Below are positions 12,401 through 22,095 of a DNA stretch of 58,000 nt, piece after piece. The stretch is from Diphasiastrum complanatum. Its lineage: Eukaryota > Streptophyta > Lycopodiopsida > Lycopodiales > Lycopodiaceae. The stretch spans positions 41,941,229-41,999,228 of the forward strand of contig CM055102.1 in the NCBI GenBank assembly GCA_029204225.1, read 5' to 3'. The notes under the pieces are model-generated. The model worked only from the letters and a program-made list of their open reading frames with translations, searched no databases and was not told the origin of the DNA. A program made the position numbers and the translations under genes. The number at the start of each line of letters is the position of its first letter. The first letter of the stretch is position 1.

Positions 12401-13392
12401 CGCCTTTCTAAGAAAAGATTGCCGACATTATTTTCTTGAAGTAAGGTATTTTCTAAGATTTACTCATTTAGAAAAGAATAAATAGATGCTAAGTTGGGTG
12501 GTTGGTACTTATTAGCCTTCTTATAAACCCGTGTCAATAGATAATCTAAATGTGAGATACCCATGAGATGATTTGTAAAATTGTAAAACATAGTCTTGAT
12601 TTGAAACATGATCACATTCATACTAATTGCATTCAAGATCTTACTACGATTGGCATTGAAACATTTTTACAATAGTTGCACTCAATATTTTGCTACAAGC
12701 GGTAGAAAAACATTCTCCTGACTTTATTTAAAGAGTTTATTGTCTATGAAAGATTTGGCTGAAACAAGTATGATCATGCTTTGTATAAATGCTTTTGAAA
12801 TTTGACATCGTCTAGATTGAATTATGGATATATTTGTTTATCTTAATCAAAGAATATATCACCGATATTTTTATTAAATTGTTAAATTTTTAATCTTTCA
12901 TCTAAGTGATTAACCTTTTAAGATAACTATGTTTTGATACCTGTAGTTGTTTGTGTTTTGGTGGAAGTCTAACTATAGAAGCACTTGAGCAAAAGGGTAA
13001 CTAAGAATTCACTCTTGGATTATATGTTGTATTGAATCTAAATTTGAAACCAATACTAAAGGTGTTGAGAAAACACATAACTAAGAATCATCTTTATCCC
13101 ATGTTCTTGTGAGATTTTACCTAGATATGTAACAATAGTTCTACTCATGCTTTTTCTAATCCACCAAGCATTGGGTTGAATTACCTAGTGAATGAGACAA
13201 GTCAATTGATTAGCCTATTCATCACTAGCCATATGCTTGCTTCTTAATAGCTAAAATATTATTCTTTTTGAGAGAAAAAAATATTATTATTATTTTATTA
13301 TTATTATTTATTTTAGATGAATTAGATATTAAAAAACAAGTAAAAAAGTTTGAAAGTGTGAGCAAAATATGATGATAACTCATATATCTTGT

Positions 13393-13503
13393 CATACATT
13401 CAATAAAGTTGTACTCACCATCATTGGCCGTGTAGATCACCCTCTTATCATCTCCATATGCCACATTGATATCTATTGGGCATGTACCGTACGTGGCCAA
13501 CAT
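13393..13503 (-). pseudogene. Small copia protease-region fragment
   Basis: The minus strand encodes INVAYGDDKRVIYTANDGEY. This resembles the segment after the protease active site in the copia frames at 23940 (KKSIYTANDFE) and 33576 (DDKKVIYPANDGDC). Only about 35 residues are recognisable, and the flanking frame is meaningless. Confidence 0.5.
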
Positions 13504-13977
13504 GTATAGTACATGCCCAACAATATCTCCCCATGTCCTAAAAACAACATGCTATGAAAGAAATTTCTAGGAGGTCACTTCAAATGGACATTCCAGACTG
13601 AGAAACTACCCATTTCATGTATGGTCTGTTCCTACAGGTTCTCCTCAACATTACCCACTGGCCGGAATTGAAAGCAAAAGAAGCCCACACCGTCCAAAAA
13701 ACCTGGGTCGAAGGACGGAACAATGCGAAACTAGTCCATTTCCCATGCCCTAACCGCATTGTTTCTGACATGTAGACTATTTTGGGAAAAATGACGTCAA
13801 ATTTGAGGTTGATTGGATCTGTTTGGTACATATCAGGTGGTAACAAGTTCACTTGAGATTCAACAAAAAGTCAGGAGAATCTAATGGATGACACAGACTT
13901 TTCTTCCAAGATGAACCATCCTTCAAAATCCACTTTGCATGACTAGAGGTTGAAATTCCTTTGCAACTCTAGCTATA
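13504..13977. other. Unassigned sequence before the copia C LTR
   Basis: Contains a 90-codon minus frame (13580-13852) without recognisable motifs. I do not call it a gene. The copia C LTR starts immediately after. Confidence 0.4.
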
Positions 13978-14935
13978 TGTTGGATTATTCTCCTTCTTGC
14001 TAATCGACTAATCGATTTTTAATCTTCATCCAATTGTTTATCCAGTTTTGCGGATTCTCCTGTATTTTACACTGTCTGCAGAATTACAAGTTTTTTTACA
14101 CAATCTGTAAAAATACACAAAGTTTGGCAATAGTGTCGGAAATTTTCTCTCACTACAGACCCGACACTGTCGTCTTTTTGCTATAGTCAATTTTCTCTTA
14201 AAGTGACACTGTCAAAAATTGCAAGCTAAAATACAGTGTCACATTTTTGCCTGTCAAGAATTTTGAGTAAAAATACAGTGTCACGTTTTTCGCATTTTTC
14301 GCCTGTTAGGAATTGTGAGGAAAAATGCAGTGTCGCATTTTTCAAAGTGCTTCAAATGTTAAGAAAATGACTTTGGCAAAGTGTGGGGCTACCCCAATAT
14401 TCTAGAAATGAGATTTTGCGACACTGTCGCATTTCTCACAAAGTTGCATTTTTTGCTTTCTCCTTGATGATAGTTACGTTTATTTCTGCAGAGTGACAGT
14501 CATGTTCATTTATGCATACATAATGTTTATGGCCAAATGTCACCGCTTATCAGCAAGCAACTTTTGAGAAGAACTGGATGAATGCCAGCAAACTCCAGCC
14601 AACTGGCAACCGCATTTTACGACCTAATTGCTTAGTATAAATAGTTGTTCATATTTCAACATCTTATAATCAGATCATATCAAGTATTGAATAGTTAGCT
14701 TTCTCTCAAGCCTGCGAACTTGGACACTCTTGAGCACTTTAGCTCAGTTTTTTAGAGTTGATTAGAGATTGCTATTGCACTTATTGCTTATCAATAGTTG
14801 TGTCTAATTCAAACTTTTATTTAGTCGTTCAAAAATAGCTTAGAGTATGTGGCTTCGATCCGAAAACCTGTTGTAGTCATTTACTTTTGTTTCGTTTCAT
14901 ACTGAATCAATACTATTTTTTATTGCATTCAGCTT
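13978..14935 (+). mobile_element. Copia C 5' LTR
   Basis: Starts TGTTGGATTATTCTCCTTC and is matched in inverse orientation by 28691-29239, which begins at the same TGTTGGATT. Shared blocks run from the start through the region at about 14560 (CACCGCTTATCAGCAA and GGATGAATGC). The U3 part carries at least six copies of an ACACTGTC/CAGTGTC core next to T-runs (14163, 14205, 14233, 14275, 14327, 14420). A TATA box lies at 14634. The 3' boundary and PBS were not found, so the end is approximate. Confidence 0.65.
14634..14645 (+). promoter_or_regulatory. TATA box of copia C LTR
   Basis: AGTATAAATAG lies in the expected place for the LTR promoter, downstream of the repeat-rich U3 and about 500 bp upstream of gag. 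Confidence 0.55.
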
Positions 14936-15093
14936 TGTCTCAGAATGTATGTGTTTTTGTAATTCTCTACGACTGCTTATTTGTCTGATAATTCAATGCT
15001 TAAATGTTTGGCTACGTAATCACTGTAGTACTGATGATTTCAAAGTTAGTTACTATAAGATCGAACGTGATTTTTATCACTATTGTTTTGTTC

Positions 15094-15167
15094 GAAATTG
15101 ATATGTGTAGTCATGCATAAAGATTCAGAGGAAATTGATATGTGTAGTCATGCATAAAGATTTAGAG
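15094..15167 (+). repeat. 37-bp tandem duplication
   Basis: GAAATTGATATGTGTAGTCA and the following bases to 15130 are repeated at 15131-15167 with one difference (C/T). It lies at the start of the recognisable gag frame. Confidence 0.9.
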
Positions 15168-15473
15168 GAAGATAAAATTGAAATCTTACCAGAGTTATCA
15201 CTATGTTGTTGCATGAAGATAATCAAAGAAGTCAAGACACTCTATATGTCAACAAGGGCTCGAAATGACAAAAGCAGAAAAGCTCCAAGCAGTCTACATC
15301 GAATCAGAAACAGGAATCAAAGTCGAGAACAATCATTGAATCCACATTTATCGAAGAAGAAGATGTTTTGCAGGTTCTGCAAACACAATAACCATGAGAT
15401 CCAGGATTGTCGAACTCTCAAAGCAAAGAATGCAGCCAAGTCAACAAGCAAATACAGTTACAGCATCTATTGA
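15135..15473 (+). pseudogene. Copia C gag, nucleocapsid end
   Basis: The open frame ends with a retroviral-type zinc knuckle, CRFCKHNNHEIQDC (C-X2-C-X4-H-X4-C), preceded by a basic region (RIRNRNQSREQ), as in copia Gag. The knuckle binds element RNA during packaging. The N-terminal half of Gag is absent or unreadable. The frame stops at 15471, and the gypsy LTR begins about 50 bp later, so the gypsy insertion lies just after the knuckle. Confidence 0.72.
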
Positions 15474-15521
15474 AGTCGAAATGGACGAAGGCGCTTTTAT
15501 GGTCAAAGACAAATACGTGAA

Positions 15522-15864
15522 TTTGGATAGGGACCGGTAGACCAACAACCTGTAAGTTAATTGTGACTTTAAGGGAATTGGGGCCCTTATGTGTACATGG
15601 TCATAATTAATGGTTGTAGGCCTAAACACTTGATGGTGGATTTGTATGGGTCTATCAGTGAGTCATACGTGGCCCAAATAGGCTGCAGAGGTGTCACGGT
15701 GCACTACTAGGGGTGCATGGGCCTTGGAGAGTATAAGTATACCTATTGGGCTCTCACTAGTGTATGCTTGATAGCATGATCGGTGGCAAGATGCTACTGG
15801 GGTGATGCCTCATTCCTCTCTGAGTGATTGATCCATAGCTTGGGGGCTAAATCCGTTCGATCTA
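15522..15864 (+). mobile_element. Element G 5' LTR (5'-truncated)
   Basis: Matches the 3' LTR from GACCAACAACCTGTAAGTTA to the shared end TTCGATCTA. The first 35-40 bp present in the 3' LTR (TGTCATGCCC...) are missing. An ~80-bp block with a TATA-like GTATAAGTATA is present only here. The PBS follows at once. Confidence 0.8.
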
Positions 15865-15867
15865 TAT

Positions 15868-15879
15868 TGGTATCAGAGC
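15868..15879 (+). other. Primer-binding site of element G
   Basis: TGGTATCAGAGC, a perfect initiator tRNA-Met-type site, three bases after the LTR end. Confidence 0.88.
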
Positions 15880-16015
15880 CAATTATGAACACGTTTTTGC
15901 CATTGATTTGTGTTCAAGAGAAATCTCAAATTGTGTGGGAGTTTTCTATTGTGTGATATGGAATCTCGACCCTGTTTTGAGAAATCAGTGGAGTAGCAAC
16001 GAATGGTGAAAATCT

Positions 16016-16163
16016 GAACTCTTCTTCCCGAAAATCACTTTTTTGAGGTGCAATCGGTTGTGAGATATGTGTACTACCAGGAATATAAATTTCTTTGAAC
16101 TCTTCTTCCCGAAAATCACTTTTTTGAGGTGCAATCGGTTGTGAGATATGTGTACTACCAGGA
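16016..16163 (+). repeat. 67-bp direct repeat, two copies
   Basis: Copies at 16016-16082 and 16097-16163 start GAACTCTTCTTCCCG and end GTACTACCAGGA. They look identical by eye and are separated by 14 bp. They lie in the leader of element G. On the minus strand the repeat stays open for about 80 codons. Confidence 0.92.
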
Positions 16164-17068
16164 CACTTCATATTGGTTTTCAGAAAATAAATTTTAGGTT
16201 TTCTTGAATCACTTATCTTGCTGATTACTTCATTTGGGACACTCTTCCGTTAGCACCTGGATCAATCTATGGAAAGGCTGGTTTTTATGGCTTTTTGTTC
16301 TTTTAACCATGATTTAGGTGGTTTTGTTGGGTGTCTTTTGCTTTTTATTGAGCCAGTTTTGGCTTGAATCAATGGAAAGCAGGAAAAGAAGCACAAAAAA
16401 GACTAATCAGTGGTTGTCAAGGTTGGTGGGTGATTTATAGGTTTTGCATGGCGATTCTTTATGGAGTTGCAGGTTTTTTGTTGCATTTCCCAACAAACTA
16501 ACTGTGGTTTGCAGGTTGATGAGCCAGTAAGGCCATCATTGGGATGGTTTGGATCATTGAGAAGCCTATTTTGTGTGAAGGATGGCCAAACCTGCAAATT
16601 CTTAGTTTTTGAGAAAAGTTGGCCAGCATCTACCCTGTTTTCTAGTCATAAAGAAATCTATTTGCTGTAAATTTGTGAATTAGACATGTTTATGATTTGG
16701 TGAATGCATTGCAACTGTAAATGCATTCTATTTATATCTATTTGAGTTGCAGTAAGAAGGGTAAATAGCTTCAAACTATAATTAGACAAGTCTAAGCTCT
16801 ATTTTTTTCACAAATAGGGATGCTCAGGCTTGTGGTAATGCAAAGCATTGTAAAACTGCCCAGGAAGCTTCAGAAATCTACAGTTATAGCTGTAGAAACA
16901 CATCAAAACCTTTATGCATAAGCAAAAAACTGAGTAGGGTTCTCTGTATGTGTGAAATCATCATAAACCCGCTGGGAAGATGCTTCTAAGCACTCCCTCT
17001 GAATGCGTGCAGTGCGCCCTCCAGCTGCCAGCCTTTCTGCAAAACAAGTTCTGGAAATGATGGAGTGT

Positions 17069-17070
<2 letters not shown>

Positions 17071-17106
<36 letters not shown>
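17071..17106. repeat. (CT)n microsatellite
   Basis: About 18 CT units inside element G. Confidence 0.95.
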
Positions 17107-17109
<3 letters not shown>

Positions 17110-18552
17110 TGGCTCTCCCTCTCGGGCCCCTGCTTGCGACCAGCAGGAGCCCGCTGAGCTTTGTTTATGGAGGGTGGGATGAGAACACGAAGGGGGGGGG
17201 GGAGTTAAGTTTTAGTTAACTTATTGGTAACTATTGGTTTTTGCATGTTGGTAGATGGGGGGGTTTTAGTTAATCACTAACGGTTTTTTTGCTATAAATT
17301 TTCATTTTAATGTTTCCATGGGCTACTTGTAGTCATTACAGACTAGGTTTTTTTAAATGCAGTTAAGGTTGAATTTAATGGCCTCGAAAACTGTATAAAT
17401 TTGATTTGGTTGCGTCAACATGGTTTTTCGGTAGTAAAATGGCTTTGATACCATTTGCTAAATTCATTAGTATAATTTTAATAAGCACATTATGGTCTAT
17501 AAAAACTGCATTTTTTTGGACAATGCTTTATTAAAAGAAATTATACCCGTAATGATTCTTAACTGAACGTGTTTTTTTCGGTCAAGAAAAGCAAGGGGTT
17601 ATGTGTAAAGTTCCGGTAGGGAAGATAATTTTCCCGTCTTCTTGGAAATTTTTCCCGCATCACCTAAAAATGATGGACCCCCTGCTCAACCTTGGGTGAG
17701 ACTGTTATGGAACTTTATAAAAGCTATAAGTACCAAAACAACCGAATGCAAAATCATTTTGGACAATTAGAGGCCACTAATTCAAAACAACTTGGGCTTA
17801 AAAACGAAAAAAAAAATTCGGTGAGTAAAGCCCGAAAGTTGTCGATGACTGGATAAACTGTTTGTCGCTGCACAACGTCCCAGAGTAAACAAAAATGAAT
17901 TTCGTCAGTGCGTTGGGTCAAGCCTCAAGAGAGTGGAACCCATAGAACTGTGACTGGGCTGACTTCCTGGTGGGATTCCATAAAGCTTTTTTCACAGTTA
18001 ACAAATTGTGTATTCGCTTTATTAACTGCAATGGGCAACCGAGAATGGGAATTCTTGGAGTTTTATTGTGCATGGCCAGAAAGGGCCCATAAGCCTAGGA
18101 TGGAAACTGAAATGGAACAAAGTTGTTTCTTGATGTGCTTGAAGCCGTGGGTGTACCAACACTGTTGTTGTTTAGAATAAAAAAAAGTCGGTCTATTCTT
18201 TCCCATTTCTAAATCTGCCACTCAAGGCATAAATACTTTGATCCTTATGGTGACTGTAAAGATTGTAAAAGGGGCGAAAGAATCTTTCAAGTAGAAATTG
18301 TTTTATTGAAGTTGGGATTTGTAAATAATTCCCAAAAACTTCATATAATTGTACTATTTTTTCTGACACTTTGATTAGGAAGTGGAGGGCCTTTGTGGAG
18401 GAAGAACCTGTGGTATGGGACGCAGGCAATTCCAAAATGAAGATCTGAAACTAACTGGATCAGTTGACCATAGTATAGTCGTAAGTCTTAGTGATGCCAA
18501 ATACTATTGGTGATGACAAATACTATTGATCATAAAATGGGTGTTTTGTTGG

Positions 18553-18599
18553 AAATTTGAGATATTGGTCATGACCCCTTTTTTGGATATCTCAAATTT
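18553..18599. repeat. Perfect 13-bp inverted repeat with palindromic loop
   Basis: AAATTTGAGATAT (18553-18565) pairs with ATATCTCAAATTT (18587-18599). The 21-base loop contains the palindrome GGTCATGACC. Confidence 0.85.
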
Positions 18600-20149
18600 A
18601 TAAAACCGAAAGCCCGGCAAGGTTGACCATGGACAATGTCACAGAAATGGCTAATGAAACTGTTTTCTAAAATTATTTTCTCTTCTTGAATCTTCAAGAA
18701 ATCCTTTTCTGATTTACGGATTAATTCTCAAGCTTGGTAACAAAGAAGATCTTTGGTTTAGTCACTATGTTGAGACATCATTGGCATTTGCTAGCAATGA
18801 TGCAACATTTCTTTGGCTTTCAATATTTTCTCGTATCTTTTCTTTGAAATTTCTCCTAAGAATGTTGAAAAAGGAGAGAGGTAGGAAGAAAAGAGGGTTA
18901 TCAAGGAGAAGCATCTGTCAGAGATTCCAGGAGGAATCTGTTATAGATGACGGACCTGTTTTATGAATAAAAAACGATAGGATATTTTGAAATTACAGAA
19001 ACCCTTTACGGATTATGGTAGATATCAGGTTTGAAGATTTAACGGGGGGGGGGGATTAGAAAGTACTCTTGCGGTAGAAAAGTGGCTGATAACAAGTCCG
19101 ATTGATTTGTGTTAGAACTTGGTAATACTATTGCAAGATGGGGGTCTGTTGAAACATGTTCCTTGCTGGATAAAGTCAACTTGATTTTAGTTTGGACTGA
19201 GATCCGTGGGTTGATGCAAGGAAAGAAACTTATGCTAACAATATTTTCTTTTGAGTGAATCTCCGGTTGAGATTTTTTGGATGTGAAATAGCACTCTTTG
19301 AGAAATATTCTCTCTTAGAGGATAACCAAGTTACAGGATTCTCGGTTATGAAAATATTATTTACAGAGCATGAGTTATCTGTAGAGATATGCTATGTAGT
19401 GAATCTTTGTGGGATCATTAAGACCTTTTGTAAAAACTTCTAATCCTGTGGATCTACAAAGTATTCCATGAACTAAGTTTATTTGCATGCATAAACTAGT
19501 TGTGGGTACATAGGCATATTGGTGAGAATTGTGTTTGAGAAAATTTCTTGCTGGGTTATAGTAATTTCTCATTGAGATTTGCTTATTGACCTAGAATTGA
19601 TTTAGAATCAGATTAAATGTGGTATTTTGGTACCACATTGAGACATTTAAATATTTTCTAAATCTGATACAACTAACCGTGTCAGAAGCGCTACTTATGA
19701 GTTAGTTGTTGGAAATCAACAATATGATCTTAATTATGAGTTGGATAGTTGTGGGTTGCCAAAAGTAGAACTTCACGTAATGAGGTTTCGGTAAATCTTA
19801 AGTTATTCTAGATTAGAACTTAAGAGGAAAATTTAGACGTGTTCTAGATTAGGACCCTAACTGTGGAATGACAATTTGTGCCATGTCTAAAGTAAGGGCG
19901 TTCTTGGAATTACAATCCTTTTATAGACACCTTTTGTGAGTTGGGAAAGTCTGGAACTTTTCAAATGGAAAGGACTTTCAAGAATAACTCATGTGTCTTT
20001 TAATATTTGTAATGCACTCTTATGGTATGGTATGGTCTCAGAAATCTTGGGAGTTGGGATTGGTAAATCTTAACTCAAATTCTAGGAAATAACTAATCCA
20101 TAAGAGAGGTTAGTGATCATACCCCGAATGAATAAACAGGTTACTGGAA

Positions 20150-20866
20150 TTTGGTATGACTGATCACCTTACCAAATTAACTATGCTTATTTGGGTATAG
20201 ACCAAGTGGTTATAGACTGTCTGTTTAGGCTTTATGGTACCAAAGTGACATTAGGAACATTCACGATTTGAAGTTCACTAGTCGCTTTTGGTCGACCGTA
20301 TTTGCTAAACTAGAGACGACTCTAAGTTTAAAAGTTATTTTGATCATTGGTTGTTGCCTACGTGAGGGTATCACATTCTTTTGTTAGTAAAGGACAAGAA
20401 TCCGATGAATTATGATTGACGAATCATAGTTCAAATTCTAGTTATACTTGATTGGTTAAAAGAAGAATTACTTGCATGATTAGAAGATCAGTTAAGATAT
20501 GTATTCATATTTTCATAGCAATCTCCTCGGAGAGGTTGTCACCTTGATAGAGATTGGGGTATAGTAAGCATTTGGCTACTGGTTATAGCCCGTGCGTGCT
20601 TACATAAAGTTTTAAACCTATATCACCCATTGCGGTAGAGACTCGAATGTTCAAGTTTTAGAAAGTAGCGGATTTCCTACATGATATGCAGGAAATGCTA
20701 TGGATTGCACATCAAGATAGGGACCGACATTATGCAAGCCTGAAAAGATCACCAAGAGACTTCCAAGTGGGGGTTGGGTATTTTTTTGAGAATCGATGAA
20801 TTCATGTGTAATGTGTACCGGCTAGCATTACTAATTATCCCCTAGATATAGAAGACCATATAAGAT
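20150..20866 (+). pseudogene. Ty3/gypsy integrase core (element G)
   Basis: Broken frames spell integrase features: a DHLTKLT-like block (20162), FRLYGTK (20223), and DLKFTSRFWSTVFAKLETTL (20269), the block around the second catalytic acidic residue. Near 20675-20750, VADFLHDMQEMLWIAHQDRD resembles the hydrophilic segment before the C-terminal domain of gypsy integrases. Frame changes and stops are numerous. The order and spacing fit a gypsy pol 3' end, continuing into the frame at 20868. Confidence 0.7.
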
Positions 20867-20867
20867 C

Positions 20868-21128
20868 TTGAAAAAGATCGGATCCTTAGCTTACCAATTG
20901 GAACTCTCGAAAGGATCGCAAGTGCATCCCGTATTTCACGTTTGTCGTCTCAAGAAGAGTCTACGTGAAGGAGATCAATTGGACCTATTGGATGAATCAT
21001 CGAGTATATCTCATCTTGAACCCAAAAAGATCTTGGATACAAGAACTAAACGATTGAGAAATTGTATAGTTACCAAGAATCTGGTTCGATGGAAGGGATG
21101 TATGGACAATGATAATTTCTTGAACTAG
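20868..21128 (+). pseudogene. Gypsy integrase C-terminal / chromodomain-like region
   Basis: An 86-codon frame begins KKIGSLAYQLELSKGSQVHP, continues VFHVCRLKK, and ends with LVRWKGCMDNDNF. The first part is the conserved gypsy integrase tail (KIGxxAYxLxLP..xxHPVFHVSxLKK). The LVRWKG segment resembles the core of a chromodomain, which in chromoviruses directs integration to heterochromatin. The usual later chromodomain residues (for example E..TWE) are degraded. It ends 70 bp before the 3' LTR, as expected. Confidence 0.8.
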
Positions 21129-21185
21129 GGACTATGCTTAAGGAGGAACTTTCCCAGTTTTAAGTTTTGAGGATAGAACTTGAAT

Positions 21186-21198
21186 AAGGGGGGAAGAA
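21186..21198 (+). other. Polypurine tract of element G
   Basis: AAGGGGGGAAGAA directly precedes the TGTCATGCCC start of the 3' LTR. It is the usual primer site for plus-strand DNA synthesis. Confidence 0.85.
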
Positions 21199-21507
21199 TG
21201 TCATGCCCATGACTGGTCTCGGGTAGCGTATCCATGTTAGGAACCGATAGATCAACAACCCGTAAGTTAATTGTCACTATAAGGGACTTGGGACCCTTAT
21301 GTGTACATGGTCATAATTAATGGTTGTAGTCCTAAACACTTGACGGTGGATTTGTATGGGTCTATCAATGAGTCATTGGAGAACTGGATGACGTGGCCCA
21401 GATAGGCTACAGAGGTGTCCAACCGGTGGCAGGATGCTGCTGGGGTGATGCCTCATTCCTCTCTGAGTGATTGATCCATGGCTTGGGGGCTAGATCCATT
21501 CGATCTA
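21199..21507 (+). mobile_element. Element G 3' LTR
   Basis: Starts TGTCATGCCC after the polypurine tract and shares its sequence with the 5' LTR up to TTCGATCTA. An internal stretch present in the 5' copy is missing. Confidence 0.82.
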
Positions 21508-21639
21508 GGTTTGGTTGGGTTGGTTTGTCCACCATCAAGTTCCCTTGTATTGCTTGTGATTGGCATGCTTAGAATAGGATCCTTGGATTTAGGACTTTAT
21601 AGTGCCCATGTAGCCAACTTGTCTAACGCGTCCAACATA

Positions 21640-22095
21640 TTAAACCTTTCAGTCGACTATTCCAATCAAAGGTCCAAGCTCATCTACTTTTGACGAACAA
21701 CATATTAACGGCGAATCTGAAAATGATGATGTTGCAATTCAGCAACTACAGCATGATGAAAATGATCAACTTTCTCAATTTTCCAGAAGATCGAACAAAA
21801 GATAGCAGACTACCTATCAGGTATATCAACGAGTCTGCAGCCTACCATGTTCACAAGTCGCTGACTACCAAAGAGGCACTTAGTTAGCCCGATTCTGATC
21901 TCTGGAAAGAAGCTATGGATAAAGAGGATTCATCTCTTATCAAGAATCAAACATGGATGATTGTCAAAATACTTGCTAGCACAAACTTAGTTGATTACAA
22001 ATGGATTTTCAAAGCCAAATACAAAGCAGATAGAAGCATCAATAGAAGAAAAGTCCAACTTGTCGCCAGAGGATTTTCTCAAGTATACAAAACTT
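21640..22095 (+). pseudogene. Copia RT N-terminal fragment (copia C, plus strand)
   Basis: Frames read an acidic linker (ENDDVAIQQLQHDEND) and then the RT entry block WKEAMDKEDSSLIKNQTW, LVDYKWIFKAKYKADRSINR and ARGFSQVYKT. The linker and RT match the minus-strand copy at 23101-23629 closely. The reading ends at SQVYKT, where sequence switches to the tail of the minus copy. The SQVYKT junction shows that the block carrying the first RT catalytic aspartate is deleted, as in the minus copy. It lies just downstream of element G and probably continues copia C. Confidence 0.8.

Larger units (their letters stand above)
10031..13392. other. AT-rich non-coding DNA
   Basis: Over 3 kb with no frame longer than about 70 codons and no recognised protein motif. 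It holds a long CA microsatellite and one member of a dispersed repeat family (about 12195-12400). Confidence 0.65.
16164..18619. other. Unreadable interior of element G
   Basis: The expected gag-protease-RT region shows no readable motif. Frames of 60-90 codons occur (for example 16461-16670 and 17908-18180) but resemble nothing I know. A GC-richer patch with a CT microsatellite lies at 16980-17200 and a G-run at 17192-17201. The sequence may be decayed pol or foreign DNA inserted into the element. Confidence 0.45.
15522..21507 (+). mobile_element. Ty3/gypsy element G
   Basis: A roughly 6-kb element is defined by two related LTRs (15522-15864 and 21199-21507), a perfect primer-binding site right after the first, and a polypurine tract right before the second. 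Inside, integrase and the post-integrase domain are readable at 20150-21128, the usual 3' position in gypsy pol. Gag, protease, RT and RNase H cannot be read. It separates copia C gag from a copia RT fragment of the same orientation, so it probably inserted into copia C. The LTRs differ by many substitutions and indels, indicating an old insertion. Confidence 0.75.

Noticed and set aside
15926-16171. 81-codon minus frame with a duplicated 25-residue segment
   Set aside because: The duplication is the 67-bp direct repeat in the gypsy leader. No upstream signal or known motif supports a protein.
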